NCBI GenBank assembly: GCA_964464895.1
Contig: CAYXGY010000004.1
Location: 1 to 64,000 of the forward strand
Length of the DNA stretch: 64,000 bases
Reading direction: 5' to 3'
From: Helicobacter_D sp964464895
GTDB taxonomy: Bacteria; Campylobacterota; Campylobacteria; Campylobacterales; Helicobacteraceae
Part shown: positions 1 to 8,179 of the stretch, piece after piece
Layout of the letters: the number at the start of each line of letters is the position of its first letter
Numbering within the stretch: the first letter of the stretch is position 1
Made by a program: the position numbers and the translations under genes
The notes under the pieces: model-generated
Told to the model about the DNA's origin: nothing
Databases searched by the model: none
The model's input: only the letters and a program-made list of their open reading frames with translations

Positions 1-647
1 CACAAATTGCTGCACTTGAAGCACAAATCCTAGAGCTCACTGAGCTTAAAGAGCAAAAGGAATCACAAGGAGAGGAGCTTAAAGCACAGATTGAAGCTAA
101 AGGGCAAGAATTGGGATTATTGCAAGAAGAAATGGATATTCTAAACACACAAAAAGAGAATCAAGAAAATCTCTTAAGACAAAAATTACAAGAAATACAA
201 AATGAAACGATAAGGAAATCTGAAATTTTAGAACAAATCCAAAATCTAAATGCAGAAATCTCTCTAAAGCAAGAGGCAGACCAAAACCTTAAAAAAGATA
301 TTGAGTCTTTGAATTTAGAAGTGGAATCTTTAAGAGATTCTTTAAATGCTAAAAATGAGGAAAACAACGCACAAGATTTAGAGCAAGAATATAAAAATTT
401 AACAAGATTAAAAGAGGATTTACAAGCAGAGCTTACAAGATTGGAATCCTTAATGGATTCTTTTGATTTGGAGGGATTAAGGGAGCAAATTAGAAAGCTA
501 AAGGAGGAAATTAATAAAAAAATCCAAGAAAAATTAGAGCTAAACGATGAAATCTATATCCTCTTAGGAAAAAGAGAGCTATTGAGATTGAAGCTAAAGA
601 ATATAAAACAAGAAATTTTAAAACATAAGGAGTTAAAGACATTGTAG
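1..647 (+). CDS. Coiled-coil phage protein, 5' end missing
   Basis: The reading frame is open from the window edge to the TAG at 645-647, so the true start lies upstream. Nearly the whole product is heptad-rich Glu/Lys/Leu/Gln sequence, which predicts one long coiled coil with no membrane segment. It lies 85 bp before the scaffold-like gene in the same direction, inside the prophage structural module. A role in the virion or in assembly is inference from position only. I do not recognise a family; low-complexity coiled coils attract misleading similarity hits. Confidence 0.6.
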   Translation, partial: QIAALEAQILELTELKEQKESQGEELKAQIEAKGQELGLLQEEMDILNTQKENQENLLRQKLQEIQNETIRKSEILEQIQNLNAEISLKQEADQNLKKDIESLNLEVESLRDSLNAKNEENNAQDLEQEYKNLTRLKEDLQAELTRLESLMDSFDLEGLREQIRKLKEEINKKIQEKLELNDEIYILLGKRELLRLKLKNIKQEILKHKELKTL

Positions 648-732
648 CTTGTTGGTAAAGGCAGTAAATTTCACGCCTTTAATTCAAAATTTAAAATTAC
701 TAAAATTGGAACAAATTTTTTAAAGGAGAAAT

Positions 733-1314
733 ATGCAAAAGGAAACAAATCCTTACGATACAGGACAAGAGGAATATGAGTTAGGTTTGCTAAAACAAGA
801 GCTAGAGCAAAACGAAAAGAGTTTGGAGGGAGACTTCGCCAAATGGCTAAGTGAGAATCTAACTGAATCGCAAGAAATGCTAATGCTTGACAACAAAGAG
901 GCGTTTATTAGGGAAGTTGTTTTGCCAATGCAGAACAAGTTTTATAATGAAAGAATCACAGCCAAGCGCAATCGCGAAGAAGAGCTACAAAAAAGTATCA
1001 ACCAAAAGAAAAACAGAAAAAGCTTTGATGATAGCGTCAATGCGTTTAAAGGCGAATCAAAACTAGATGACAATGGTTTTAATGCGATGATGGATTTCTA
1101 TCAAAACGACTTGCCTCCACGCACACAAAAAGAGTTAGAGCAACTACCGCCTAATGAGTTTTTTAAAAAGGTTTATGAGCTTTATGAAGCACAACAAAAT
1201 AACAATAATGCTTCGCAACAAGAGCCATTACCACAACAAGTAGAAGGTGTAGCTAATGACGCTACTAATGAAGCAACAGGATTTGATGACGAAAATCCAA
1301 TAGATAGAATATAA
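733..1314 (+). CDS. Putative phage scaffolding-like protein
   Basis: A 193-residue, acidic, Gln/Glu/Asn-rich soluble protein with predicted helices and a disordered C-terminal third (residues 155-193). It starts at ATG 733 behind an AAAGGAGAAAT ribosome site and ends 9 bp before the major capsid gene. Composition, size and the place just upstream of the capsid gene fit a capsid scaffold. No specific family motif is visible, so the role is inferred from gene order. It could equally be another head-assembly protein. Confidence 0.55.
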   Translation: MQKETNPYDTGQEEYELGLLKQELEQNEKSLEGDFAKWLSENLTESQEMLMLDNKEAFIREVVLPMQNKFYNERITAKRNREEELQKSINQKKNRKSFDDSVNAFKGESKLDDNGFNAMMDFYQNDLPPRTQKELEQLPPNEFFKKVYELYEAQQNNNNASQQEPLPQQVEGVANDATNEATGFDDENPIDRI

Positions 1315-1323
1315 GGAGAAAAT

Positions 1324-2496
1324 ATGCCACTAGATTTAAACAAGATTGCAGTAGAAAATTGGAGAAACGACCCAAATGTCGCGGTTGAAATTGCAAAAAA
1401 GATTCAAAATACAAGTTGGGACGAATCGCCTTTTGAACCTTTAGTGGGACAAGGTTATGATAGAGGGCTAAAAGCACATATTATTGAGGGGACAAATCCT
1501 TTTAGACCGCGTCTTAGACCAAAGCTAATCGGTGATGGTGTAGAGGGCAATGCAGACTTTGAGACAAACTTGGATAACTTTGAGATTCTAAGCCAAACAA
1601 TGTATCCTAAGCTTTTAGGAAACAGCGTAAAATCTGAAGTCAAACAATATCAAAGTATGAAAGAAATCGCGTTTGTCAGAGAGGGAACTGAAGCCCTAAA
1701 AACTTGGATTAGAGAAACAAGAGATAAGCATATTGCCACAGCCCTTTTTAACGACTGCACAAATATCGTAGTATGCGATAATGTCAATGGATACAAAGAC
1801 ACGACCACAAAGCCAAGTGTGCAAGATTGCACAAGAGACCTTGTAAAAGGTGATGTGTGCAATGTAAAAGCAATCAAACGCGCAATTTTTATGGCGCGAA
1901 CAGGTGAGCGGTTTAATGGCACAAAGGCATTTCCCATTAAGCCCCTAAGAGTAGAGAAAAAAACCAACAATGGATTGCCAACACGAGTCTATAACTACGC
2001 AATCTTACTTGATTCCTATGCAGCCGCACAGCTTAGAGAAGACTTTGAGTGGAAAGAATTACAAAAAATGGACAAACGAGGCGAGTTAAACAATCTCTTC
2101 ACTGGATTTTTGGGTGTGATTGATGGTTGTCCTGTAATTGAGATTGGCTCATGGAGTATGACACAAACAGGACTTGTAAGCAATGAGGTTAGTGATGAAG
2201 CTTATCGCAAAAATCTATGCGTTGAAAACCACAAAACTATTACTCCGCCTAGTTTTTATAATGATAAAACACCTTATGGAATGGGATTTTTAGTTGGAGC
2301 TTGTGGGCTAATCATCGGCGGAACAAAAACGCCTACATTCTATATTGATGATAATCAAGACATTGGTAGAAAAACAATTTGTGGGATTGATACGATTTTG
2401 AGTATTGCTAAAGGACGCTTTGAATCACAAGGCACACCAAATATTTATGCGGATACCGATTTTGCGGTTATCGGAATTGCACATTCTAAAGAATAA
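1324..2496 (+). CDS. Phage major capsid protein, DUF4043/N4-gp56-like
   Basis: A 390-residue protein that I read as the major head subunit. The C-terminal part has the pattern typical of the DUF4043/N4-gp56 capsid family: a segment rich in Gly and aromatics, then an ending of the form D-x-G-R...GI-x-x-I...K-x-RF...DFAVIGIA (about residues 340-387). The middle has a long helical stretch rich in Arg and Glu, and there is no membrane segment. It starts at ATG 1324 after an AAGGAGAAAAT site and lies between a scaffold-like gene and a small beta-rich gene, which supports a capsid role. Family assignment is from memory of the pattern. Confidence 0.72.
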   Translation: MPLDLNKIAVENWRNDPNVAVEIAKKIQNTSWDESPFEPLVGQGYDRGLKAHIIEGTNPFRPRLRPKLIGDGVEGNADFETNLDNFEILSQTMYPKLLGNSVKSEVKQYQSMKEIAFVREGTEALKTWIRETRDKHIATALFNDCTNIVVCDNVNGYKDTTTKPSVQDCTRDLVKGDVCNVKAIKRAIFMARTGERFNGTKAFPIKPLRVEKKTNNGLPTRVYNYAILLDSYAAAQLREDFEWKELQKMDKRGELNNLFTGFLGVIDGCPVIEIGSWSMTQTGLVSNEVSDEAYRKNLCVENHKTITPPSFYNDKTPYGMGFLVGACGLIIGGTKTPTFYIDDNQDIGRKTICGIDTILSIAKGRFESQGTPNIYADTDFAVIGIAHSKE

Positions 2497-2505
2497 GGAG
2501 AGAAT

Positions 2506-2868
2506 ATGAGACAAATGGTTCATAATGTAAGTTATCTCGCAGTTACTACACTGCTGCTTCCAACCATAGGTAATGAATCCTATCCCGCTGTGGCTTTGCC
2601 AAATGGTGCAGAAGTGCAAAGTGTTAGCGTAGAAGTGCAAGAGGAAGCAGATGTTGGAACTACCTTGAAAGTAGGATTGTCAAGTGATATTGAGTTTTTT
2701 GCAAACGACCTTAATATCGCAACTAATGGCAACTACACTAGCGCAAAAACGCATACAATGCAAAGCACAGGAACAATTAATGTTAAGGCAAGTGGTAAAA
2801 GTGCTAAGGGCGCAATTAAAGTTAGAGTATTCTACTTTTTGCCTAGTCAAATTATGACGGAATTTTAA
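2506..2868 (+). CDS. Small beta-rich phage protein, possible head decoration
   Basis: A 120-residue protein with alternating Val/Thr/Ser stretches predicting beta strands, and no membrane helix. It starts at ATG 2506 behind AAGGAGAGAAT, 9 bp after the capsid gene, and is clearly co-transcribed with it. Small beta-rich proteins encoded right after capsid genes are often head-decoration or head-completion proteins. That is inference; no signature residue pattern is recognised. Confidence 0.5.
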   Translation: MRQMVHNVSYLAVTTLLLPTIGNESYPAVALPNGAEVQSVSVEVQEEADVGTTLKVGLSSDIEFFANDLNIATNGNYTSAKTHTMQSTGTINVKASGKSAKGAIKVRVFYFLPSQIMTEF

Positions 2869-2880
2869 AGGAAATAGCAA

Positions 2881-3801
2881 ATGAAACTTTTTGAAGCGAT
2901 ACAAGACCTAAAAGCAATGCAAAATGAGGCAAAAGATGCCCTAAAAGAAGCCAAAGACGCGACAAGCCAAAGCACATTGCAAAGAGTTTTTGAAGAATCT
3001 TTTAATGTAGAACTTAAAGGCTTGGAAAGTCGCTTGAACGAAGTTTCAAATGAGATTTTAGGAAGCAAAGCAAACGAACTAAGCACACAGAATAAACAAG
3101 AAATGCTAAGCCTCTTTGAATCGCAAAAAAGTGAAATCATCAAAGAAGCGGTAGGGAGACTTCCTTTGGAATCCCTCTCTAATGCTATCGCTAAAGAGTT
3201 TGCCGAGCAAAACCAAAAAAACCTAGCAGTAGCCATAAACGAGGCAATCGGTAACACAGACTCCAACCTAAAAAAAGCCATCAGTGATTGTGAGAAAACC
3301 CTCCGCATCGCAACTACTGACTTCCAAAATACCATAGAGAATAAAAAGCAAGACATTTTAATCTCCGCCGATTGCCTCATTTATGACTACTTGCACGAGA
3401 ATCCCAATGCAGTGTTTGAAAATATGAGTGAAGAGAGCATTAAAGGCGGAATTGTAGAATATTTTAATGCTAATCCTATGCTTTTAGAAACCATCAACAA
3501 AGAAGCACTAAGAATCGCCAAAGAGCGCATAAGCTTTAGCTTGATTCAAGAGGAGATTCAAAAATTGCTTGAATCTGAAGCAATCAATGTGTTTGAAAAG
3601 GCTTTGGGCTATCAGGATTTAATAGAAAAACGCTTTTTAGCTGGATTGCAATTAGGTGCATTATGTCTCTTAGGGGAGTTAGGAAGTCTGTCAAAAATCC
3701 TAAGCGCACTGAGCGATATTCAAACAGAAGAAAACCGCCTTGAAGCATTAAGAAACTTCAAAGAAAACGAGCCTTACCAAAAAATCTTTATGGAGATTTA
3801 A
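2881..3801 (+). CDS. Hypothetical helical phage protein
   Basis: A 306-residue protein starting at ATG 2881 with an AAGGAAATAGCAA leader, 12 bp after the preceding gene. The first 160 residues are strongly helical and coiled-coil-like, rich in Ala, Glu, Lys and Ser. Residues about 235-285 include a more hydrophobic helix-forming stretch with Leu and Gly. No catalytic motif is recognised. Its place between the capsid genes and the 581-residue protein suggests a virion or assembly part. Its last four bases overlap the convergent gene at 3798-4040. Confidence 0.5.
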   Translation: MKLFEAIQDLKAMQNEAKDALKEAKDATSQSTLQRVFEESFNVELKGLESRLNEVSNEILGSKANELSTQNKQEMLSLFESQKSEIIKEAVGRLPLESLSNAIAKEFAEQNQKNLAVAINEAIGNTDSNLKKAISDCEKTLRIATTDFQNTIENKKQDILISADCLIYDYLHENPNAVFENMSEESIKGGIVEYFNANPMLLETINKEALRIAKERISFSLIQEEIQKLLESEAINVFEKALGYQDLIEKRFLAGLQLGALCLLGELGSLSKILSALSDIQTEENRLEALRNFKENEPYQKIFMEI

Positions 3802-4040
3802 TTTTTTGGCGGTTTGTAGAGTTGCGCGGAATTGTTGATTGCCATTTTAGTAATTTCTCTGTTTAGCCTATCAATTTCAGCATTTTTTCTTTCTATTGTT
3901 TTATCCAATTCTTCACTCATTCTTTTGTAGTTTTTATCTCTAAAGATTAACATTGCGATAATACCGCATAAAAGTCCCAGCGTAAAGCCACTTAAAAAAT
4001 AAGGATTTTGCAAAACCGCGCTTATATCTATTGTAACCAT
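3798..4040 (-). CDS. Small membrane protein with coiled coil, i-spanin-like layout
   Basis: An 80-residue protein on the strand opposite the structural genes. It starts at ATG 4040 with a strong AAGGAG site about 7 bases upstream. Residues 13-33 form one hydrophobic helix, and residues 38-68 form a charged coiled coil. One N-terminal membrane helix followed by a periplasmic-length coiled coil is the layout of inner-membrane spanins, but the coil is short and no outer-membrane partner is visible. A generic phage membrane protein is the safer reading. Its stop overlaps the end of the converging gene. Confidence 0.5.
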   Translation of the reverse strand: MVTIDISAVLQNPYFLSGFTLGLLCGIIAMLIFRDKNYKRMSEELDKTIERKNAEIDRLNREITKMAINNSAQLYKPPKN

Positions 4041-4120
4041 TCATAACTCCTTGTAACTTCACGCCTTTAAAAATTTCTGCGATTATAGCAAAATAGCGCA
4101 TTTTGTTTTAAGGAGTGTAA

Positions 4121-4183
4121 ATGTTTTTCGTTGGATTTGTTTTGGGTGTTTTTACGATTTGGATTCTCTCTAAAATATTCTAA
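4121..4183 (+). CDS. 20-residue hydrophobic membrane peptide
   Basis: ATG 4121 follows a good AAGGAGTGTAA ribosome site and opens a 20-codon frame ending in TAA at 4181-4183. The product is one hydrophobic helix (Phe, Val, Gly, Leu, Ile, Trp) ending Ser-Lys-Ile-Phe. It stops nine bases before the ATG of the 581-residue gene, which itself has no clear Shine-Dalgarno sequence. The frame may therefore be a real micropeptide, a translational-coupling leader, or both. Coding status is inferred from the ribosome site and spacing. Confidence 0.4.
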   Translation: MFFVGFVLGVFTIWILSKIF

Positions 4184-4192
4184 GATTCAACA

Positions 4193-5938
4193 ATGAGCTT
4201 GTTTAATCGCTGGAAAAAGAATCGTGATAGATACTACAAAGAGAAAAAGCGACAATATCAAGCCATAAGCAATAAGTATGGCTTGGGGCTAAAATATGAG
4301 GAATATGACCCGATTGCGTGGAAATATGCAGATGATAAGGCGCGGAGTGAGAGGGGATTTTTGGGAAGTCTTTTCAGTGGGGGGAATATCTTTAAAACCT
4401 TGCTTAGCGTGGCTTTAGCGGTGATTTCGGTAGTATTTCCTCCACTTAGTGTTGCAAGTAGTAGTGCGCTTATGGCACTTGTAGGCGTTGGAGCGATTGT
4501 GGGATTAGGCGCAACGCTTTATAGTGTATATGCGTATGATAAAATGGTAGGTTTAAGCTTAGAATCGCAAAAGTATGCAAGTAGCACAAGCGCATTAAAA
4601 GCACATTTAGACGCTAAAATGCAAAAAGACGCACTCACGCATATGCTAATCTTTAATCCTTATGAAATCTTTGCCAATGGAGAGATTTACAAGGCACAAA
4701 ATGCAGGCTCGCAGAGCTATTCGCCTACTCTTGAATACGACCCTGCTAAAGGAATCTTAGGAGCATACAAAAAAATAGAAAGCGATGAGCTAATCACCAC
4801 ACGAGCGCACACGATAGAGGCTGGAAATATGGAGTATTTCAGCCACACATTGCAGCACGAAGTCCCACTAAAGAGCGCGAGTTTGCCCCTTGAAGCCATC
4901 TTAGATGGCTTAGAGAACAAAAGACGCATTAATAACCAACGCATTACAGAGGGCTTTTTAGAGCTAAACAAACTCTATTTTAATCTCTTGGGCACAGCAC
5001 AAAGAATCTATGAGCGCGTAATAAAAGAGCAAATAGAACCCATAGAAAACTATATGATTCAAAGTGATTTTTTAGAGAGGCTAAAAAATTACAATAAAGG
5101 TTTAAGAGCTGATACGCAATGGCTCACTAAAAAGGATTTTAAGCGCAAGAAAACAAAAAAGACAGAAGCGCAGGAAATAGAAATGCTGGAGAGAATCTCT
5201 GCTGTGTGGAATGAGTTTCAAACAAACGAAAACTACACGCTAGAGGAGAGAGCTTCGCATTATCACGATAGTGTGCTTTGGATTTACGAATGCCTTTGCG
5301 AAATTAAGGCAAAAGTAAAAGTCTATAAGATAGAGACTTACAGCGGGGAAAGTATTAAAGATTTGCGCCAAGAGCAAAGGAATCTTTGGGACGAATATTA
5401 TAAGGCTACCAGCACACAAGAAGCAAGGGAGAAAATAGTGCAATACAATGCAAAACAAAGCGTGATAGAATCCGAGCTAAGCAAGATTAAACCTAGCTAT
5501 CAATGGAATGCTAGCACAGGTAAAATGGAGTTAATTGGGGGATTTAGCAAGATTTTGCCCAATATTGAGATTCCACAAGTTAGCTTAAAAGTGCGCTTAG
5601 AGACGACAACTACAAGCTATAATTCTATCACGCAAACCACAACCACAATCCCTAAAACGCCTCTACAAGAGCTAGAAATTACAGAAGTCATTAAAGATAT
5701 AGGAGAGATGAACATAAAAGAGGCAGTAGAGTATTATGATAGACATTTAAAAGCTAGAAGTGTGCGCTTAGAGGGTAAGAATGTCCTCGTGCTTGATTTT
5801 GAGGAGGAATGTATCGGGATTTTGGAGTTGAGTGCAAAAGACTTCGCGCCTTTAGGATATGATTTGCCAAAACATAAAGATTTAGAAAACTTTAAATGGG
5901 AAAGGCTAGATGAGGAGGAAGAGAATGAGGAGAGTTGA
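4193..5938 (+). CDS. Large phage protein with N-terminal membrane hairpin
   Basis: A 581-residue protein with a basic, Tyr/Arg-rich N-terminus (residues 1-30). Two adjacent hydrophobic helices follow at about 67-90 and 92-112. The rest is a long charged, mainly helical region, and the tail is very acidic. ATG 4193 has no obvious Shine-Dalgarno sequence and may depend on translation of the 20-codon frame just upstream. Phage proteins with a membrane hairpin and a long helical body include DNA-ejection and internal virion proteins, but I recognise no family and the role is open. It is the last rightward gene of the module. Confidence 0.55.
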   Translation: MSLFNRWKKNRDRYYKEKKRQYQAISNKYGLGLKYEEYDPIAWKYADDKARSERGFLGSLFSGGNIFKTLLSVALAVISVVFPPLSVASSSALMALVGVGAIVGLGATLYSVYAYDKMVGLSLESQKYASSTSALKAHLDAKMQKDALTHMLIFNPYEIFANGEIYKAQNAGSQSYSPTLEYDPAKGILGAYKKIESDELITTRAHTIEAGNMEYFSHTLQHEVPLKSASLPLEAILDGLENKRRINNQRITEGFLELNKLYFNLLGTAQRIYERVIKEQIEPIENYMIQSDFLERLKNYNKGLRADTQWLTKKDFKRKKTKKTEAQEIEMLERISAVWNEFQTNENYTLEERASHYHDSVLWIYECLCEIKAKVKVYKIETYSGESIKDLRQEQRNLWDEYYKATSTQEAREKIVQYNAKQSVIESELSKIKPSYQWNASTGKMELIGGFSKILPNIEIPQVSLKVRLETTTTSYNSITQTTTTIPKTPLQELEITEVIKDIGEMNIKEAVEYYDRHLKARSVRLEGKNVLVLDFEEECIGILELSAKDFAPLGYDLPKHKDLENFKWERLDEEEENEES

Positions 5939-5965
5939 TTGCAATCCTGATTGTAACATTTTTTA
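5939..5965 (+). terminator. Probable intrinsic terminator after the phage module
   Basis: Directly after the stop codon at 5936-5938 lies a short hairpin: TTGCAAT, four-base loop, ATTGTAA (one G-T pair). A T-rich run CATTTTTTATTTTA follows. It lies between two converging genes. Confidence 0.5.
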
Positions 5966-5967
5966 TT

Positions 5968-6756
5968 TTACCCCTTACAAAAACAAGTTTCACTTGGTGC
6001 ATACTCATCGCCTAAATCCAAAGAGGGTCGTTTATCCTTTTCCCTGAATTTTGCTTCTAGCTCCTCTAAGCTTTCTTTAATCATAAAGGTTTGATTAACA
6101 CAATCTAGCCTTTTAGCCTCTATTTCCCAAGTTTTCATTACAAGCCATTCCTTAGGATATTTGCTATAAAGAGTGTAAAGGCTCTTTAGGCTTTGTTTGG
6201 GACACAAAAAGCAGCCTGTGCGATTAAAATCGCGATAAAGAGGATTTGCGATTCCTCTTTGCCGCAAAAAACTTTCGCATTGTTCCTCATTCCAATGCCA
6301 CTCGTGCAAAGGATATTGCGCAGTAGCATAGGTTAGGTTACTCGTGCGTCCCCTTTGCACTTCATTAAAAGTATATCCTATAAGCAAGACATTTCTAAAT
6401 TTATTTGGGCTAATGGAGCACACAAACTCTTTGCTAGGATTAATCTTTAAATCTCTTGTGCAATAATCCATTCCAAGTTTTCTAGGTATTCCTCTAAACT
6501 TTCCTTGCCTCTCACCTCTTGCAATAGGTGTTTTAAATGCCATATCCCAAAAGCATTTTTTAGCATTTAAAACAATAATTTCTTTATTGAACCGCTCTTT
6601 CAAATAGGAATCTAGCTTGTTGATATAATCATACATTGCGGGATATTCCATTTCAGTATCGCAAAACAAAATGTAATCTAGCTCTTTACCTATTTCTAAC
6701 CATCTAATTACCATTGCAGTAGAATCTCTCCCACCGCTAAGATTTGCAAAAGTCAT
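5968..6756 (-). CDS. PAPS-reductase/PP-loop family protein, phage-borne
   Basis: A 262-residue member of the phosphoadenosine-phosphosulfate reductase-like PP-loop superfamily. The ATP-binding signature SGGRDST is at residues 7-13. Later Cys pairs are visible: a Cys-Thr-Arg-Asp segment near residue 118 and Cys-Phe-Leu-Cys near 185. Family members reduce PAPS, modify tRNA or DNA, or act in nucleotide-modification islands. In phages they are common accessory genes of uncertain role. Here it follows a broken DNA methyltransferase by 16 bp on the same strand, which hints at nucleic-acid modification rather than sulfate assimilation. No other sulfate-assimilation gene is nearby. Confidence 0.75.
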   Translation of the reverse strand: MTFANLSGGRDSTAMVIRWLEIGKELDYILFCDTEMEYPAMYDYINKLDSYLKERFNKEIIVLNAKKCFWDMAFKTPIARGERQGKFRGIPRKLGMDYCTRDLKINPSKEFVCSISPNKFRNVLLIGYTFNEVQRGRTSNLTYATAQYPLHEWHWNEEQCESFLRQRGIANPLYRDFNRTGCFLCPKQSLKSLYTLYSKYPKEWLVMKTWEIEAKRLDCVNQTFMIKESLEELEAKFREKDKRPSLDLGDEYAPSETCFCKG

Positions 6757-6772
6757 TTTACCCCCTTATTAT

Positions 6773-7204
6773 TTATTCCTTAAAAAATACACAAAAATGT
6801 GAAGTCCTACTGCTTTTTTGCATTAAAATTGGGGATTGCGGGAAACACTCTAAAATACTTTTTAGGCTAATATGCGCTTCACTCCATTTAAAGATTAATG
6901 TGCCATTTGGTTTTAGCACACGCATACATTCTAAAAATCCTTTTGTCAAATCCTCTTTATAGTTTGGGCTTAGTTTTCCATATTTTTTAACCATAAATGA
7001 TTTTTCACTCCCCCGATTTGGCGCAATATGTGGAGGGTCAAAGACAACTCAAGAAAAACTTTCATTTTCAAAGGGTAAGTTAGTAAAATCTAAAACTTGA
7101 TTTGGATTAACTTCTGCTCTTTTGTCGCAAAATAGCACATTTGGATTTTGTTTATCAGCATAAAAATGTCTAAATCCGCAACACACATCAAGAATGGATT
7201 TCAT
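6773..7204 (-). pseudogene. Phage DNA methyltransferase interrupted by a TGA codon
   Basis: Reading from ATG 7204 gives 143 sense codons interrupted only by TGA at 7049-7051 (codon 52). The part before the stop has the SAM-binding segment ILDVCCG near residues 4-10 and an acidic strand end near 24-28. Right after the stop comes VVFDPPH, the catalytic DPPH motif of small phage-type adenine methyltransferases. The C-terminal part has a V-L-K-P-N-G-T-L strand and continues to 6773. TGA replaces what was probably TGG (Trp). The gene is therefore probably inactive, or it carries a sequencing error. A restart at ATG 6994 would lack both motifs. Confidence 0.75.
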
Positions 7205-8179
7205 TTTTTATCTCCTTATACAAATTTACTTTGGTCGTTAAATTTGCAAAATTAAAACAAAAAATGCAAAAAGAAAAAAGGCGATAAAATTAAACAATAC
7301 CCTCACACCTTTTCCTGCTCGCAAATTACTCACCCGATAGCTAACACCATACGACTCACCAGCTTGTTACTGCGCCTCATTTCACGATTCCAATTCCACC
7401 CCCCACACGAGAGCGCGAAAATTTTAAACTTAAAGTATTTTAAGATTTACAAGAGGCAAATAAAATAAATTATTTTTCTCAAATCCTCGCAAAATGTGCG
7501 CACAAATTGCAAATTCTAGGACAGATTGTAAAATGCAAAAATGAAATTCACCAAGCCCAAAACAAAAAAACGCTAAAGTTGCAGTAAATATGAGATTTGG
7601 TAATGGTCTGTTGGGAGATTTTAGAGGTAGAATCTTTCTTGGGAAAATTGCACGATTCTTTAGCCTATGCACTAAATAAACCTCCAAAGAATCACCAAAA
7701 CAAGAGGAAGTAGATTTCTTGCACTCGCACTTGACAAAATGCAAAAATTGAGTTTATAATTTCAATCGTTTTTTAGTTTGGAGTTGCCAAAAGCCCTCCA
7801 AAAGTTCTTAAATTTTTGTGGCAATTTTATGTTTTTGTGGCAAAAACGCTAATTTTTAGCCATTTTTACCTACTGCAAACCCCAAAAATTCCCACCTTAT
7901 GAATCGTGGTAATCTATCAATAATGAATTGCAAGAAACAATGGAATCTTAAAAAGTGAGGCTTAAAATTATCATTGCTTCGTTGTGATGAGTAGCGTCTG
8001 TCTTGTGAGGATGCAAAATTAAATGAGATTAGATGATAGATTGCTACGCAAGTTTAAAATTTGCCCGCGATGATAAGAAGCAATGCACAATGACAGAGAT
8101 TCCATCTCTTAAGAGTTGCAACAGCCCCCAAGGGCTTTGCAATTAAGAATCAAAAGAGTTATAAGAAGCTAAAGAGCGT
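7205..8179. other. Gene-poor junction between prophage and chromosome
   Basis: No convincing gene lies in these 975 bases. Stops are frequent on both strands; the only longer frame (7430-7744, minus) lacks a ribosome site and has no recognisable motif. The part from about 7310 to 7420 is less AT-rich than its surroundings. The part from about 7920 to 8100 resembles the degenerate intergenic repeats seen elsewhere in the window. The prophage boundary probably falls here, but I see no clear attachment repeat because the other end is outside the window. Confidence 0.5.
8039..8098. repeat. Dispersed intergenic repeat, copy A
   Basis: This stretch contains GATTGCTACGCAAGTTT, then AAATTTGCCCGCGATGA, and a further CAATGCACAATGACAG. 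It resembles the intergenic segments near 23318, 29740 and 37660, sharing the order GATTGC-CGCAAGTTT-AAA-CTCGCAATGACA. The two ends are roughly inverted, so each copy can fold. Copies are imperfect. Confidence 0.4.

Noticed and set aside
7399..7404. C6 run in the junction
   Set aside because: It is not inside a supported gene.
7430..7744. 104-codon minus-strand frame in the gene-poor junction
   Set aside because: No ribosome site, odd amino-acid content rich in Cys, Phe and Leu from AT-rich DNA, no motif, and it starts in sequence without a promoter.
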